From Anthonomus grandis grandis (taxonomy: Eukaryota; Arthropoda; Insecta; Coleoptera; Curculionidae): a stretch of 64,000 nt of DNA. Positions 32,701-41,587 of this stretch are shown one piece after another (positions within the stretch are counted from its first letter, which is position 1; each line of letters opens with the position of its first letter). The DNA lies in contig NC_065546.1 in assembly GCF_022605725.1 (NCBI RefSeq), forward strand, positions 34,468,227 to 34,532,226. Reading direction: 5' to 3'. Below the pieces are notes generated by a model. It saw only the letters and a program-made list of their open reading frames with translations, was not told the DNA's origin and did no database searches. A program made the translations under genes and the position numbers.

Positions 32701-35051
32701 ATAAAGAAATACTGACAGTTACATGTTAGCAAAGTTTGTCATTTTTGTAAAATCTAAATTAGTAAAATGCCTTTTACGCATATTTTACGAAAAATGTGAT
32801 ATGTTAGAATGTTACCTTGTATGTCGAAAAAATAGTGACAAAGCGCTAGAAGAGTACCGCCAGAGATTCCAGACTTGTAACTTGCCAAACCGTAGATACT
32901 TTTTAATTCTCTACAGAAAATTTAGAAGTAACGAAAACGTGTTTAAAAGAACTAGAAGAAGGAACCAATTTATAGTAAGCGAGGATGTTGAAATTTCTAT
33001 TTTGGCATATTTTGAAGCTCATATGGAAAACTCAACTAGAGATGTAGCAAGAGCTTACGGTGTGAGCTTAGTAACAATTTGGCGGGTCTTAAAGAAACAA
33101 ATTTGTTTCATATAAGTATCGATCAGTACAAACATTGTTGCCTGGCGATAACGAAAGAAGACTTGCTTTTTGTAACTGGTTACGTAATGCATATGAAGCT
33201 AATGATAATATTTTAAACCGTATAATTTGGAGCGACGAAGCTAATTTTTCAAACAAAGGTATGTTAAACCGTAAAAATGTACACTATTGGTTCCAAGAAA
33301 ATATTTTCCTTACTGATCCCAGAAATCCTCAAAATCAATTTAGTATAAACGTTTGGTGCGGCTTAATAGGAAGCCAAGTAATAGGACCTGTGATTTATGA
33401 AGGCACTTTGACTGGAAGGAGATGTGTTGTGTTGATCTCATATTATCTGGAGCCCTAAAAGATTATTTGGATAATGTTAACTTGGAGAGACGGAAACAAA
33501 TCTATTATCAACAGGATGGAGCACCTCCCCATCAACTAAATGATGTAAGAATATTACTTAATAGACTGTTTGACGATAAATGGATTGCGACACGTGGCCC
33601 GATTCATTGGCCCCCTAGGTCACCAGACCTAACCCCTCTAGATTTTTATTTTTGGGGTTACATAAAAAATGAAGTGTATAAAAAAAACAGAACCGTTGAT
33701 GAACTTCAAACACATATTAGGCAAATAATTGGATCAATAGATAGAAGATCAATCTTAAAAGCTACAAGAAGTGTGCTCAGAAATGTATTGAACAAGATGG
33801 CGATGTTTTTGCTCATTTATTGTAAATTAGTAGTTTTACTTGATGTTATTTATTTCAAAGCCAACTTGCCTAAATTTGACGAAATTATTAATATCGCTAT
33901 AACTGTGTTATTTTTAGGTTTAGGCTATTAGTGTAAAGAAACTTTTTTATTAAGAAAATTAATATCTTTTGATTTAGGTAAAAATATACAGGGGATTCCA
34001 TTTAATAGAAGTACATTTTTCACATTTTCTCGAAAACGTTTTCACCATTTTAATCAACAGAAAAAATCCTACTGGTTTGCTAATTTAACCGACCCTGTAT
34101 CTTAAATATTAACAAAGATACCAATAGTGCCGACTTAATCGGAGGCACCCTGTATATAAAATTATTAATTAGGAATTGCTTCAACTTCAAAAGTTTGTAA
34201 AAAGCCCTATATTATTTTTTAAATAGATAGAAAAAAGATAGAAGTTGATTTTTTTGTAAAAAAAAAACGTCAAAATGTAACTAAACCAAAACTGCTATAG
34301 CTGATTCAATTTTTCACACTAAATAGAGGGTTTATACATGACTACCACCCTTAGGAATCCTTTAAGAGAAAAAACTAATAAAAAGTATCCTTCGAGCCGG
34401 ATTTGAACCAGCGACCTATGGATATCTACAAACCGAAATCCCCTACAGTCCACCGCTCTACCAACTGAGCTATCGAAGGTTGATTTCATTTTAAATGAAA
34501 GTTATTTGTAAGTGCATTTGGTACTTATCTAAATCGGGGTCAGTTAAGTAACACACCTTGCGCGATAACCGTATGTTTATCCGACCACTTCACTTTTAAT
34601 GAGTCAGACGTTAGGAATTATTTTATTGATGATTTACTGCGGCTTACCTGAAGAATAAAAAGTCAATACCGAGTGCACTTCCTCATACAAAGCGGGCACG
34701 TGGAATTTTTCAAATAAAATTTCCGCCAATTTCTCTTTGTCCCTCTGGGGATTTTTTGGGGGTTGGGTTACCAATACTGGATGCTCTTCAGCCCTATTTT
34801 TTTTTTAATTTAAAAAAACTCTCATTTATATAATATCAGTTGCCTCACCTGACTTGTAGTTCTTTATTGAACACATGTTCAATAAGACGCTCAACATGTT
34901 CAAAGTTTTGTATGATTCCATGTTCAACCAAATGAGCATTTTCTAGGGATTTTGTGGGAATAGTACAAAGGGGGAAATAATTATCTGCTAGACCTGCTTT
35001 GGTGTCTCCTGAGCCTATGTCAAGGACTATGGTCGGTTTTAGGTCGTCCAT
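20750..35051 (-). CDS. Divergent actin-related protein, six exons, lacking the D-loop region
   Basis: Exons (minus): 35051-34849, 34793-34648, 21582-21414, 21364-21249, 21197-21042, 20985-20750; together 341 codons plus stop, fully in frame. Intron 5 uses a GC donor (GGAG|GCAAGT). Actin signatures remain: DIGSGDTKAG (phosphate 1), EEHPVLVTQ, DIGGGSLDQYLGKI, LPDGRNI, LSGGNT (adenosine) and WRGGSILGSLSTF near the C-terminus. Actin is 375 residues; the missing block lies between IPTK and VEHGII, which removes most of subdomain 2 including the DNase I-binding loop. Residues aligned with catalytic Gln137, Asp154 and His161 are His, Glu and Thr. It should keep the fold and perhaps bind nucleotide, but polymerisation and hydrolysis look compromised. 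I cannot assign it to a named ARP class. Intron 2 (13 kb) is full of transposons. Confidence 0.85.
22013..24427 (+). mobile_element. Mariner-2: Tc1/mariner-type element with ~640-bp TIRs
   Basis: The ends are TACAGGGTGTTTCAC and its complement, flanked by TA (TATACAGGG at 22011, CCCTGTATA ending 24429). The left TIR 22013-22654 pairs with the right 23778-24427 almost without gaps, so half of the element is TIR. The inner 80 bp of the right TIR is the 3' end of the transposase gene; the left TIR carries a reversed copy of that coding end. Confidence 0.9.
22806..23859 (+). pseudogene. Mariner-2 transposase (second-to-third Asp spacing of 41)
   Basis: The ATG at 22806 gives MPFMFSNQELADIHFIYG, then a helix-turn-helix with VSAGLGISASRVYRVL and RPYHLQPVQGL. 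A TGA at 23244-23246 and further stops near 23308-23330 break the stretch with LWSDES (first Asp). From 23340 the frame is open: VNVWIGI, WFQLDGCPTHY (second Asp), PPQSPDLNPLDFSVWG (third Asp), ending SHFEHLL. There are 41 residues between the second and third catalytic Asp. Only a few nonsense changes separate it from an intact gene. Confidence 0.85.
24872..25214 (+). pseudogene. Zinc-binding N-terminal exon of the unclassified element's protein
   Basis: From ATG 24872: a CLICGE box, RGLKTLISAAEKRQD, and YLHCRKTYTSLRN. The C-x2-C ... H-C-x-(K/R)-x-Y spacing suggests a zinc-binding module. A second Cys box, CLICNKTGKKGK, lies at about 25206-25245 in another frame. Similar N-termini occur in uncharacterised repeat-linked insect proteins (recall, not searched). 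Function unknown. Confidence 0.4.
25480..25815 (+). pseudogene. Middle part of the unclassified element's protein
   Basis: An acceptor-like TTTCTTACAG (about 25478) precedes frames reading TYTKILAAAKK and, after a shift, FAYDAKYHKVCYCGYIADRNIRAS, then an acidic Ser-rich stretch (SASSETSGSEEN). The DAKYHKxCY box continues the zinc-binding theme. It is broken by several frameshifts and by LINE-D downstream. Confidence 0.4.
25870..29106 (+). mobile_element. LINE-D: Jockey-like retrotransposon, lightly damaged
   Basis: A LINE inserted in the unclassified element. It begins between about 25860 and 25924 and ends in repeated TAAA (29077-29100). ORF2 is open for 733 codons. About 200 bp of 3' UTR follow the C-terminal frame. 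The protein type (YQNVGGFRTK) differs from LINE-A, -B and -C. Confidence 0.8.
25924..28901 (+). pseudogene. LINE-D ORF2: endonuclease plus reverse transcriptase
   Basis: An N-terminal segment (25924-26100; MPYKLSNDQ, IIQYRRGVPVVV) runs into an A-run frameshift near 26095. The 733-codon frame 26121-28325 has FYQNVGGFRTK, VESN (Glu), GVYIPPQS, FGDYNLP (Asp), then RT motifs DFSKAFDRIDH, GLPQGGHTSPLLFNLFINDI and FADDLKFW. Further frameshifts near 28320 and 28460 lead to the C-terminal region with EYCSVVWSPYQ, ending at 28901. About three small indels disable an otherwise complete gene. Confidence 0.85.
29103..29391 (+). pseudogene. Cys-rich (CXC-like) C-terminal exon of the unclassified element
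   Basis: After LINE-D's tail the frame reads FYNTPDDVEID and, after a frameshift, IRCSDKNCNNNRC, CLAQGLKCCDECKYAICSN and an acidic tail SSDSESEEI to a stop. The clustered Cys pattern resembles tesmin/CXC zinc-binding tails found in some repeat-encoded insect proteins. Strand and spacing agree with it being the 3' end of the gene starting at 24872. Confidence 0.4.
30146..32531 (-). mobile_element. piggyBac-type element, 2.39 kb, TTAA target duplication
   Basis: TTAA at 30142-30145 and 32532-32535 flank TIRs CACGTTGACTGCC / GGCAGTGAACGTG. The transposase is on the minus strand. Four palindromic GACTCAA-type motifs sit just inside the ends, two per side (about 30290 and 30350; 32456 and 32500). 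Only one coding break is seen, so it is a recent arrival. Confidence 0.9.
30573..32314 (-). pseudogene. piggyBac transposase with a single frameshift
   Basis: The first frame from ATG 32314 (MDEENPGPSRPKRR) is an acidic N-terminus; it shifts frame near 31825 (KEKS / REITEWKPL). The second frame to 30573 has the three catalytic Asp: SLDESMVLW, YMDNYYNS and MSGIDRQDQ. The C-terminal Cys-rich domain (CRVCYTQ, FFCPVCPDKPGLCLGNC) binds TIR DNA in the family. Total length (about 580 residues) is normal for piggyBac. One missing base is the only defect found. Confidence 0.9.
32801..33826 (+). pseudogene. Mariner-3 transposase (second-to-third Asp spacing of 41)
   Basis: N-terminal DUF4817-like HTH (LVCRKNSDKALEEYRQRF) and second HTH (VARAYGVSLVTIWRVLK) lie in 32801-33115. 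After a frameshift come LPGDNERR, IIWSDEANFS (first Asp), VNVWCGLIG-type block (NVWCGLIG) to 33420. After another shift, YYQQDGAPPH (second Asp) and PPRSPDLTPLDFYFWG (third Asp) follow, ending in a shifted frame HLL* near 33826. Three frameshifts in all. Confidence 0.8.
34388..34479 (-). tRNA. tRNA-Tyr (GTA) with an intron of about 18 nt
   Basis: On the minus strand the gene starts CCTTCGATAGCTCAGTTGG and ends GGTTCAAATCCGGCTCGAAGGA. The 7-bp acceptor stem CCTTCGA/TCGAAGG is perfect. The A box (TAGCTCAGTTGG) and B box (GGTTCAAATCC) are intact. The anticodon GTA is followed by an insert (about GGGATTTCGGTTTGTAG) in the position where eukaryotic tRNA-Tyr genes carry their intron. A T5 run (minus strand, just after 34384) can end Pol III transcription. 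It lies in intron 2 of the actin-related gene, on the same strand, about 170 bp downstream of exon 2. Confidence 0.93.
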
Positions 35052-35280
35052 TTAGGGTCTGAAAATAACGATTAAGTCATTTATTAGAGTGTACAAGTTC
35101 TTTAGGTTGCAAGAGGCAAGTTGCAACAGCCTTCCTGCTATATGAGGTAGTAATAAACGTTTCTTAGTAAAAATCTTTTTATTAATCCTTGGTTTAAAAT
35201 ATGTTAGTCTTTTCAGGGAATCGAAATGTGTATTTTCATTTTCCTTTAGGCAGATTTACATATCGTAATTTGAGCTGAAG
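35052..35280. promoter_or_regulatory. 5' region of the actin-related gene
   Basis: Immediately upstream of the ATG at 35051 the minus strand reads TTTTCAG|ACCCTAA ATG: a splice-acceptor-like site and an in-frame stop just before the start codon. This fixes the ATG and suggests a spliced 5' UTR whose first exon lies further upstream. No core promoter could be identified. Confidence 0.4.
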
Positions 35281-35290
35281 CAGGAATAAA

Positions 35291-35770
35291 TTTACTACTG
35301 GACCTGTATGAACTTCACCCATTGAACAGTATGGAAAAAATAGCTCAACTCCTGCAATAAAAAAGAATTTTCTTTTGTGCTAAAGAGCAATTTTTTAACG
35401 TCAAATTTACTACTGGAAAAAGAAACCATTTAACAGTTGAACAATTTACTTAAATTACTGAAAGAAAAAGGAAGTTCTTTATGGTGCAATAATTATTAAA
35501 CTCCAACTTTAATTGTGTCGAAAAATTTCAAATTTACTACTGGAACTGCCTGAAAGAGAAAAACTATTTAACACTGTATAGTTTACGTGAACTACTGGAA
35601 AAAAAGGAAGCTTTTTGTGGCAATCTAAGCAAAAGCCAACTTTCCCTAGAAAATTTAGAACTTTACTACTGAAAATACTTGAAGAAAAAAGTATAATAAT
35701 TTTAACTCTCTGTAAGAGATAAACCACTAAACAACCTGGAAGAATTACTTAAACTACTTTAAGAAACACT
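35291..35770. repeat. Four diverged tandem repeats, period about 115-130 bp
   Basis: The phrase TTTACTACTGGA recurs at 35291, 35406, 35533 and (as TTTACTACTGAA) 35662. Each copy is followed by AAAAAGGAAG- and AACTTAA-like phrases in similar order. No long open frame crosses the array. It lies directly upstream of the actin-related gene's start. Confidence 0.65.
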
Positions 35771-35773
35771 CAC

Positions 35774-35825
35774 CTAATGCTGATTCTATATCCAATAAAA
35801 CACAAGAATTAATAATATTTCGGGA
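35774..35825 (-). other. Possible small exon (orphan)
   Basis: A minus-strand segment between TTACAG and GTGAGT reading SRNIINSCVLLDIESALG in the frame set by the candidate exon at 36779-36889. Short and unproven; it could be part of a 5' leader of the actin-related gene. Confidence 0.25.
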
Positions 35826-36778
35826 CTGTAATATAACGTCCCAACCCAGCCCAAAAAAATATATGCACTCCAAAATCAACTTTCACACGCGTTAGACCGG
35901 CCGTTTATTGAACGAATCCGAATATTTTAATATTAAATGAAAAGAAAAAAAATACCAGAACCATCAACCGGAACCATTATGACAGACCCGCGGCACCATC
36001 GTATCAAAACTAAAAATAACTCATTAACTAATTGGTTTCGACGACAGCCGAGTAGTAGTACTTATTTCGGTACCTATTTACTCATTTCTCAATTTTAATC
36101 AGTTTATTACATGTTTACTCAGATAAAAGTCGATGTTGACAATGTACGGTACTTTTATTGTACTATTCAAACCTACGATAAAATGCGGTAAAAAAATGTT
36201 TTCGTTGCACAATATTTTACCACTCACGTGGCTTGTACCGCTATATATGCATAAGAATTTCTTTATTAGGTATTTAATGGATATACAGAGTGGACCGTTT
36301 CTGGTATTGTAAATTAGGTGAAAATCGTTGGAAAATGTAGACATTTTTCTTTAAAAATCCGACAAGTTTCATCCAGAGATATTTTGAGTGTTGTTCAGAA
36401 AGTTTTTGAAGAAATATATTATTTTCAGGAGAGTATGAATGTGACTGTTTTTATATGTTACAGTACTTTTTTTCAAGAAACGCTTAAAGATGTCCAGTCA
36501 TTTTAATTCAACAATTTTTGATACAAATTTGGAAAAGTTTAACTTTCTTAGTTTTTTTCCTTGAGTTATGGGTAAGTTAAAGACAAAATTAATGCAAAAT
36601 TTACAGAGTTATATTTTTGTTTTTTATTCTTAAAATATTCACGTTATTGTATGTACGTATAGTGAGGGTCTTTACCAAGTAAACTTTAAAATGAACTTGT
36701 AGTAAAACCGTTTTTTTTATTGAATTTTATAAGCAGGGTTCGTGAAGCAATATGTAACTGAAAAAACTTACTTCTTAC

Positions 36779-36889
36779 CGAGTCTACAGGGTCTCGAATT
36801 ATAAAGGGACTCTGTGCAACTGGCAACATAGTACCAATAAAAAATTCTGGGTCGCCCAAAAATGATCCAGTCATATCGTCATCTAAAAT
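36779..36889 (-). other. Possible orphan exon of 37 codons
   Basis: On the minus strand an acceptor (CCCTAG) and a donor (TCG|GTAAGAAG) enclose exactly 111 bp that reads as protein-like sequence: DDDMTGSFLGDPEFF, TMLPVAQSPFIIRDPVD. Composition and phase (0-0) look coding, but I recognise no family. No upstream or downstream partners beyond 35774-35825 were found. It may be a relic exon of a host gene broken by transposons. Confidence 0.35.
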
Positions 36890-36991
36890 CTAGGGTATTT
36901 GGAGGAAGGAGGGATGAGTTAAAGTTCTACGTCCCAAGAATAAATGTTTTTCAGGCTTTCGGATAGGTCCGGTACACATGTAAAATGCATA

Positions 36992-38904
36992 CAGTGCGAA
37001 CGTAAAGGTTGGAATAAATTCATTTAAAATTCAGGGGTATGTTCAAAAAAAAAACGCTCGGACATGTCGATTTTTATTTTTAACTGCGGGTTTTCTTACT
37101 ATAATTTTATGTATACAGGGTGGCCCAAAAATAAGTTACGGTCATCGACGTAATTTTTTTAAATGTAAACACCTATTTTTTATTTTAGATTTAGGTTCTA
37201 CATCAAATTCTAAATACATTTCGTGTACCATGTCCTATACCTAAACTCGACCGTTGACGATTGAACACAATAAAAGGCTATTTTTGGAAGAGTTATTTAT
37301 ATCAAGCAACCTATCAGTTATTGTTTGGTTATTTACATTTGTGGTTGGTGTTTTTGATTGCTTGTCACAATTTGTTGACATCAAATAATTTTGAGTGAAT
37401 TTAGTTTGATTTAGATGCCTAAGCAAAGTTTTGCTTGTGTTAAGTTTATCAAAAGATAAAATTAAAATTTCAAAAAATGGTACGTCTTAGTGAGCGAGAG
37501 CGAATAGAGATTTTGATGATGATAGGTTATGGAAACAGGATGCGCACTCAGATGGAAGTCTGTGAAATTTATCATGCCAAGTATCCTGATAGGCCACGTA
37601 TATCTCAAAGTACTGTCAGTAAAATAGAATATGAATAATCGGGATTTGGGTCATGTCAGGGATAATTATACGAAAGGTCGGTCAAGTATATCAGAAGAGA
37701 AGCAACTAAATGTTTTGCTGGCAGTTGAAGAAGATTGCCATAAAACGACTCGCAATATTGCGTTAGAAAATCAGATATACCAGACATCCGTCATTAAGTA
37801 TTTAGGTATAAATAATGGGCACCCTTATAAAGTTTAATTGGTTCATGAACTAAATGAAGATGACCCAGATAGGCGTTTAGAATTTTGTGAGAGACTTATG
37901 GACTTGTGCCATGCTAATCCACAATTTTCAAAAAAAATTGTATTTTCTGATGAGGCAACGTTTTGTCTTCATGGTAGTGTAAACCGGCAAAACTGCCGAT
38001 ATTGGGCTACTGAAAATCCGCACTGGATGATGAAGTGCCACAGCCAAGTCCCTCAAAAAGTAAATGTTTGGGCGGGGGTGATTGAAAACAGGGTTATAGG
38101 GCCCTTTTTCTTTGAAGGATACTTGAATGGTGAGAGGTATTTAGAGTTTTTAGAAAATGACTTGGTACCATGCCTTGCCACTTTATACCCCGATCCAGAA
38201 GACCCGGATATATTAGATAATTCCTAATGGTATCAGCAAGATGGAGCTCCAGCCCATTACACTCGTCCCGTGCGCCAGTACCTGGATACCGTTTTCCCTG
38301 GACGTTGGATTGGTCGGAGGGGTGCAATTGAATGGCCGGCCAGATCGCCGGATCTGACTCCTTTAGATTTTTTTTGTGGGGGTATCTTAAGTCCAAAGTT
38401 TATGTTAATCGGCCAAACAACATTGAAGACTTAAAAATTAGAATAACGGAAGAAATAAGATTGATAGAACCTTCTGTTATCGATAACGTTTTACAAGAAT
38501 TTCAGCATCGATTGGGATATTGCCAAGAGGTTCGTGCCAGCCATTTTCAACACTTAATAAATTAATTAAAATATTTTTATGTATTCTTGCTTGATATAAA
38601 TAACTCTTCCAAAAATAGCCTTTTATTGTGTTCAATCGTCAACGGTCGAGTTTAGGTATAGGACATGGTACACGAAATGTACTTAGAATTTGATGTAGAA
38701 CCTAAATCTAAAATAAAAAATAGGTGTTTACATTTAAAAAAATTACGTTGATGACCGTAACTTATTTTTGGGCCACCCTGTATACATAAAATTATAGTAA
38801 GAAAACCCGCAGATAAAAATAAAAATCGACATGTCCGAGCGTTTTTTTTTTGAACATACCCCTGAATTTTAAATGAATTTATTCCAACCTTTACGTTCGC
38901 ACTG
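36992..38904 (+). mobile_element. Composite: foldback MITE with mariner-4 inserted at its centre
   Basis: The outer ends are TACAGTGCGAACG and CGTTCGCACTGTA, flanked by TA (36990-36991; 38905-38906). The outer arms 36992-37118 and 38786-38904 are mutual inverted repeats. They enclose a typical mariner-type element with its own ends TATACAGGGTGGCCC (37117) and GGGCCACCCTGTATA (ending 38785), whose TIRs pair about 37119-37319 with 38589-38784. The arm sequences meet as ATTTTATG-TA-CATAAAAT, a perfect dyad centred on the TA target. Confidence 0.75.
37478..38565 (+). pseudogene. Mariner-4 transposase (second-to-third Asp spacing of 41)
   Basis: N-terminal frame from ATG 37478: RLSERERIEILMMIGYG, ISQSTVSKIE. 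After a frameshift, the HTH frame 37631-37834 (NIALENQIYQTSV) and then VHELNEDDPDRRLEF, FSDEATF (first Asp), NVWAGVIENRVIGP to 38226. A TAA separates this from WYQQDGAPAHY (second Asp) and PARSPDLTPLDF (third Asp). A T-run frameshift near 38370 is followed by LWGYLKSKVYV and a C-terminus ending HFQHLIN at 38565. About four breaks. Confidence 0.8.
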
Positions 38905-39207
38905 TAGATTTATGTATACAGACATTTTGGAAAATGTGATATGGTAACTTATACAAATGAAGGAATGCCTTTAACATTCGTGTTTCAACACGATAATGAT
39001 CCCAAACAAGCTTCTAAGCTTGTAAAATATTAGTTGAATAGAAGTCCATATTTTGTAGGAGAATGTGTATATAAAGATTACAAAATGGGGAAGTCTTTAT
39101 CTCCAAGAAAAATGCATGTATGTCATTAAGTTAAATGTATTATGCATTTCGGCTGTGTAAACAGCCATTATCAGATACAGAACATCACAAAAAACATAAA
39201 CGTTCAA

Positions 39208-39351
39208 CAAATAAAAGTAAAAAAAAAGCTACCCGTTATCGGGAATAAAAACAGCAATAAATGTTGATGTTGAATGTTTATGAAATGTTTATTGTTTTTT
39301 TTATTCCCGACAACGGGTAGTTTTTTTTTTTGAGTTTTATTTGTTGAACGT
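39208..39351. repeat. Hairpin-forming foldback sequence
   Basis: Arms CGTTCAACAAATAAAA...CTACCCGTTATCGGGAATAAAA (39208-39251) and the complement at about 39299-39351 are separated by about 45 bp. The pairing is nearly perfect except for A/T run lengths. No coding content. Confidence 0.7.
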
Positions 39352-40097
39352 ACTGTAACGGTTGATTTTTGTTTAAACCATTTTATATATTAATCTAATT
39401 CTTTAAAAACAAAGTTTCTTAACTATTTAATCAAACAATTAAAAATTATCGAACTGTATATTACTATTTAATTCACAGCCATCCTGTATAAATAATATTC
39501 GTTTGAAAAGAATCCTAGTCTGGCATTCTTTGTACGCGTTCTTCGTTTTTTTTGGGTTTTTCGCTCATGGTAGACCGTCGAGCATCGGTCATTTTCTGCC
39601 AAGATCTACTTCTGTGCAACTAGTATAGACTAAAATCGCTGTTTTGTGGCAATTTAACGCTTTAGTAATTTTTGCGTTCCTTTGTGGATTAATAGCTACA
39701 AAATTAGCAAATTAAATGAATTATATCTCTGTAGGAGTTCTTTTGAAATTCATTTGCTGACTTTGGTCAGGATAAATGGTTTTGGTCTTATAGTAGCATA
39801 GAAAATCTTTCGGTAAGTTTCTGAGACTTTATTCCAGCTTAGTTGGTTTTTTTGGGTGACTATAATAGGTTTAAATTTCTTTTTAGCTTAAATAAATCAA
39901 TTTATATTGGAGGACTCGAAAGCTAGAACAATTTTATTAATTCTGTTGCTTTCCCATTGCTGAATTCTGAAAGTGTAAAAAAAAGTACTCTAAATTTAAA
40001 TTAAATATTTATTCTTAAATTTATGACAAAAGTTACATGGGTACTGGGGTATTTTAGGGTTGAAGGATAGGGTGAAAAGAAAGATCCAAAGCAGTTC

Positions 40098-40263
40098 TAT
40101 TCTTCCTCGTTGGTCTCCGGTTTCCAGATTGGATGAAAGTTAGTTTGGTATGATGAAGTTCCAGATATGTCAAGTTGTTTGATGGTGTCCTCGATTCCTT
40201 GAGTCTGTTGTGGTGTCCCAGGCTCCCAGATAAGTCGTTTTTTTTGTAAATTTGGTGCAGCCT
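40098..40263 (-). other. Exon-like segment with stop codon
   Basis: On the minus strand an acceptor (TTTTCAGCATTTAG) precedes a frame reading PNLQKKRLIWEPGTPQQTQ and IEDTIKQLDIS, ending WKPETNEEE and a stop at 40098. It looks like a terminal exon. Upstream on the same strand is a donor (ACACG|GTAAGT, about 40350) and a TATAAAAA box near 40455, but no ATG. No family recognised; it could be TE-borne. Confidence 0.3.
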
Positions 40264-41162
40264 AAATGCTGAAAACAAATTGATTAATATATATTTTTTT
40301 TGTAATTTAAATTAAGGCTAAATTGAAAACTTACCTATTTTTACTTACCGTGTCCAAAGTGTAATTTTTGTAGGTATTTATTTTATTCAAAAGTAGTGCT
40401 TAAAATATTACTTATCGATACAAAAAGTGTGATAATACAGTTTTTTATATCGGCAGAAGTGTAAACCAAATTGTGATCACAATAAGGTGGGTTTATCTTC
40501 GTTGTATTTTTTTATAAACTTTATTAAGTGATACCACAGCATAAAGAAACCAGCAGTCTCACTCCGCTCGAAAATGTAAGCGAACTAATAGCATCCTTAG
40601 CCATGCCGCAGCCATGTTCTCCGGATGCCGAGCTCACTGTTTATCGAACTGTGTTCATAGGTGTATCGCCTAGTTCAGCGCCGTACTTAGTGACTATTTT
40701 GATAGCGTTTTTACAAAGCGTAGCGTTTTTTATAAAAACTTTTGTATTAAAAGAGGGGTATGTCAAAAATTATTAATGAAGCAAAATAATTGACTTTGCC
40801 AAAGTTTTTAATAGCTGCAAATTTGGCTGTATGGCTTAAATAACATAATTAAGCATCAGTTAAAGTTGCAGCAATGTTATATTTTTTTTTTTTGGATTTT
40901 TAAGGACATTATTTATATTTCTGCCATTTTAACAGTATTGCCATATTTAAAAGAGTTGCAAAATTGTATACTTTTACTTTAGTTGGTACTTAATAATATA
41001 ACAAAAATTCGCAGATGTTAGAATTGTTTTGAATTTTTGCCAACTATTTGTCTTTATTTATTGGCCTAAGAGTTTCTATTTGTTTTGAAATATTACTTTA
41101 TTTGTATAATTAGTTATCCTTAAACTACTATGTAGTCAGATGTTAATCTAAAAGCGTTACTA

Positions 41163-41587
41163 TACAGGGTGTTAATTAAGTATGTACCATAAATTATTTA
41201 ACAGGCTAATTTACCCCTAACATGATTAAATTTATTAGGTTCAGTGTAATCTCGTACGGGACCTGAAGAAATATTTGTGGCAAAAAAATTGGGGCACCTG
41301 AATTTTGTGCCATTTTTAATATCTTATTTGATTTACTCAAATACAAATACAACTTTTTCGTATCTCGCTTATTTTTCGAGAAAAAAAGTCCACTTAATTG
41401 CATATCCCTGGATCACACAAGGAATTTGGGGAAAAGTTTCATTTGGAATTTATTATTAACTAAGCAAGATACGAAAAAAATTTAAGAGACAGAAAAGTTT
41501 TATTTGTATAATCCACAGAACATAATAAAAATTGCACAAAAGTCAGTGGCATATATTTTAGTTGTTGTTAAATTTTAACACCCTGTA
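41163..41587. mobile_element. Short mariner-ended MITE (~425 bp)
   Basis: The ends TATACAGGGTGTTAA (41161) and TTAACACCCTGTATA (ending 41589) are flanked by TA. There is no coding frame inside. The TIR similarity is limited to about 16 bp, so it is not a deleted copy of mariner-1 to -7 by eye. Confidence 0.65.

Larger units (their letters stand above)
29919..34154 (+). mobile_element. Mariner-3: Tc1/mariner-type element hosting a piggyBac
   Basis: The ends are TATACAGGGTGCCTCCG (29917) and CGGAGGCACCCTGTATA (ending 34156), flanked by TA. TIRs of about 220 bp pair 29921-30141 with 33940-34152 (for example GATACAGGGTCGG and the AAAATCCTACT stretch). Without the piggyBac the element is about 1.85 kb. 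Confidence 0.9.

Noticed and set aside
35291..35770. CRISPR-like array
   Set aside because: Eukaryotic context, repeats are long, diverged and lack unique spacers.
40528..40776. 82-codon + frame with hydrophobic end as a small membrane protein
   Set aside because: Starts with a non-ATG codon, and a diverged inverted partner lies at 41870-42035, so it is more likely repeat sequence.
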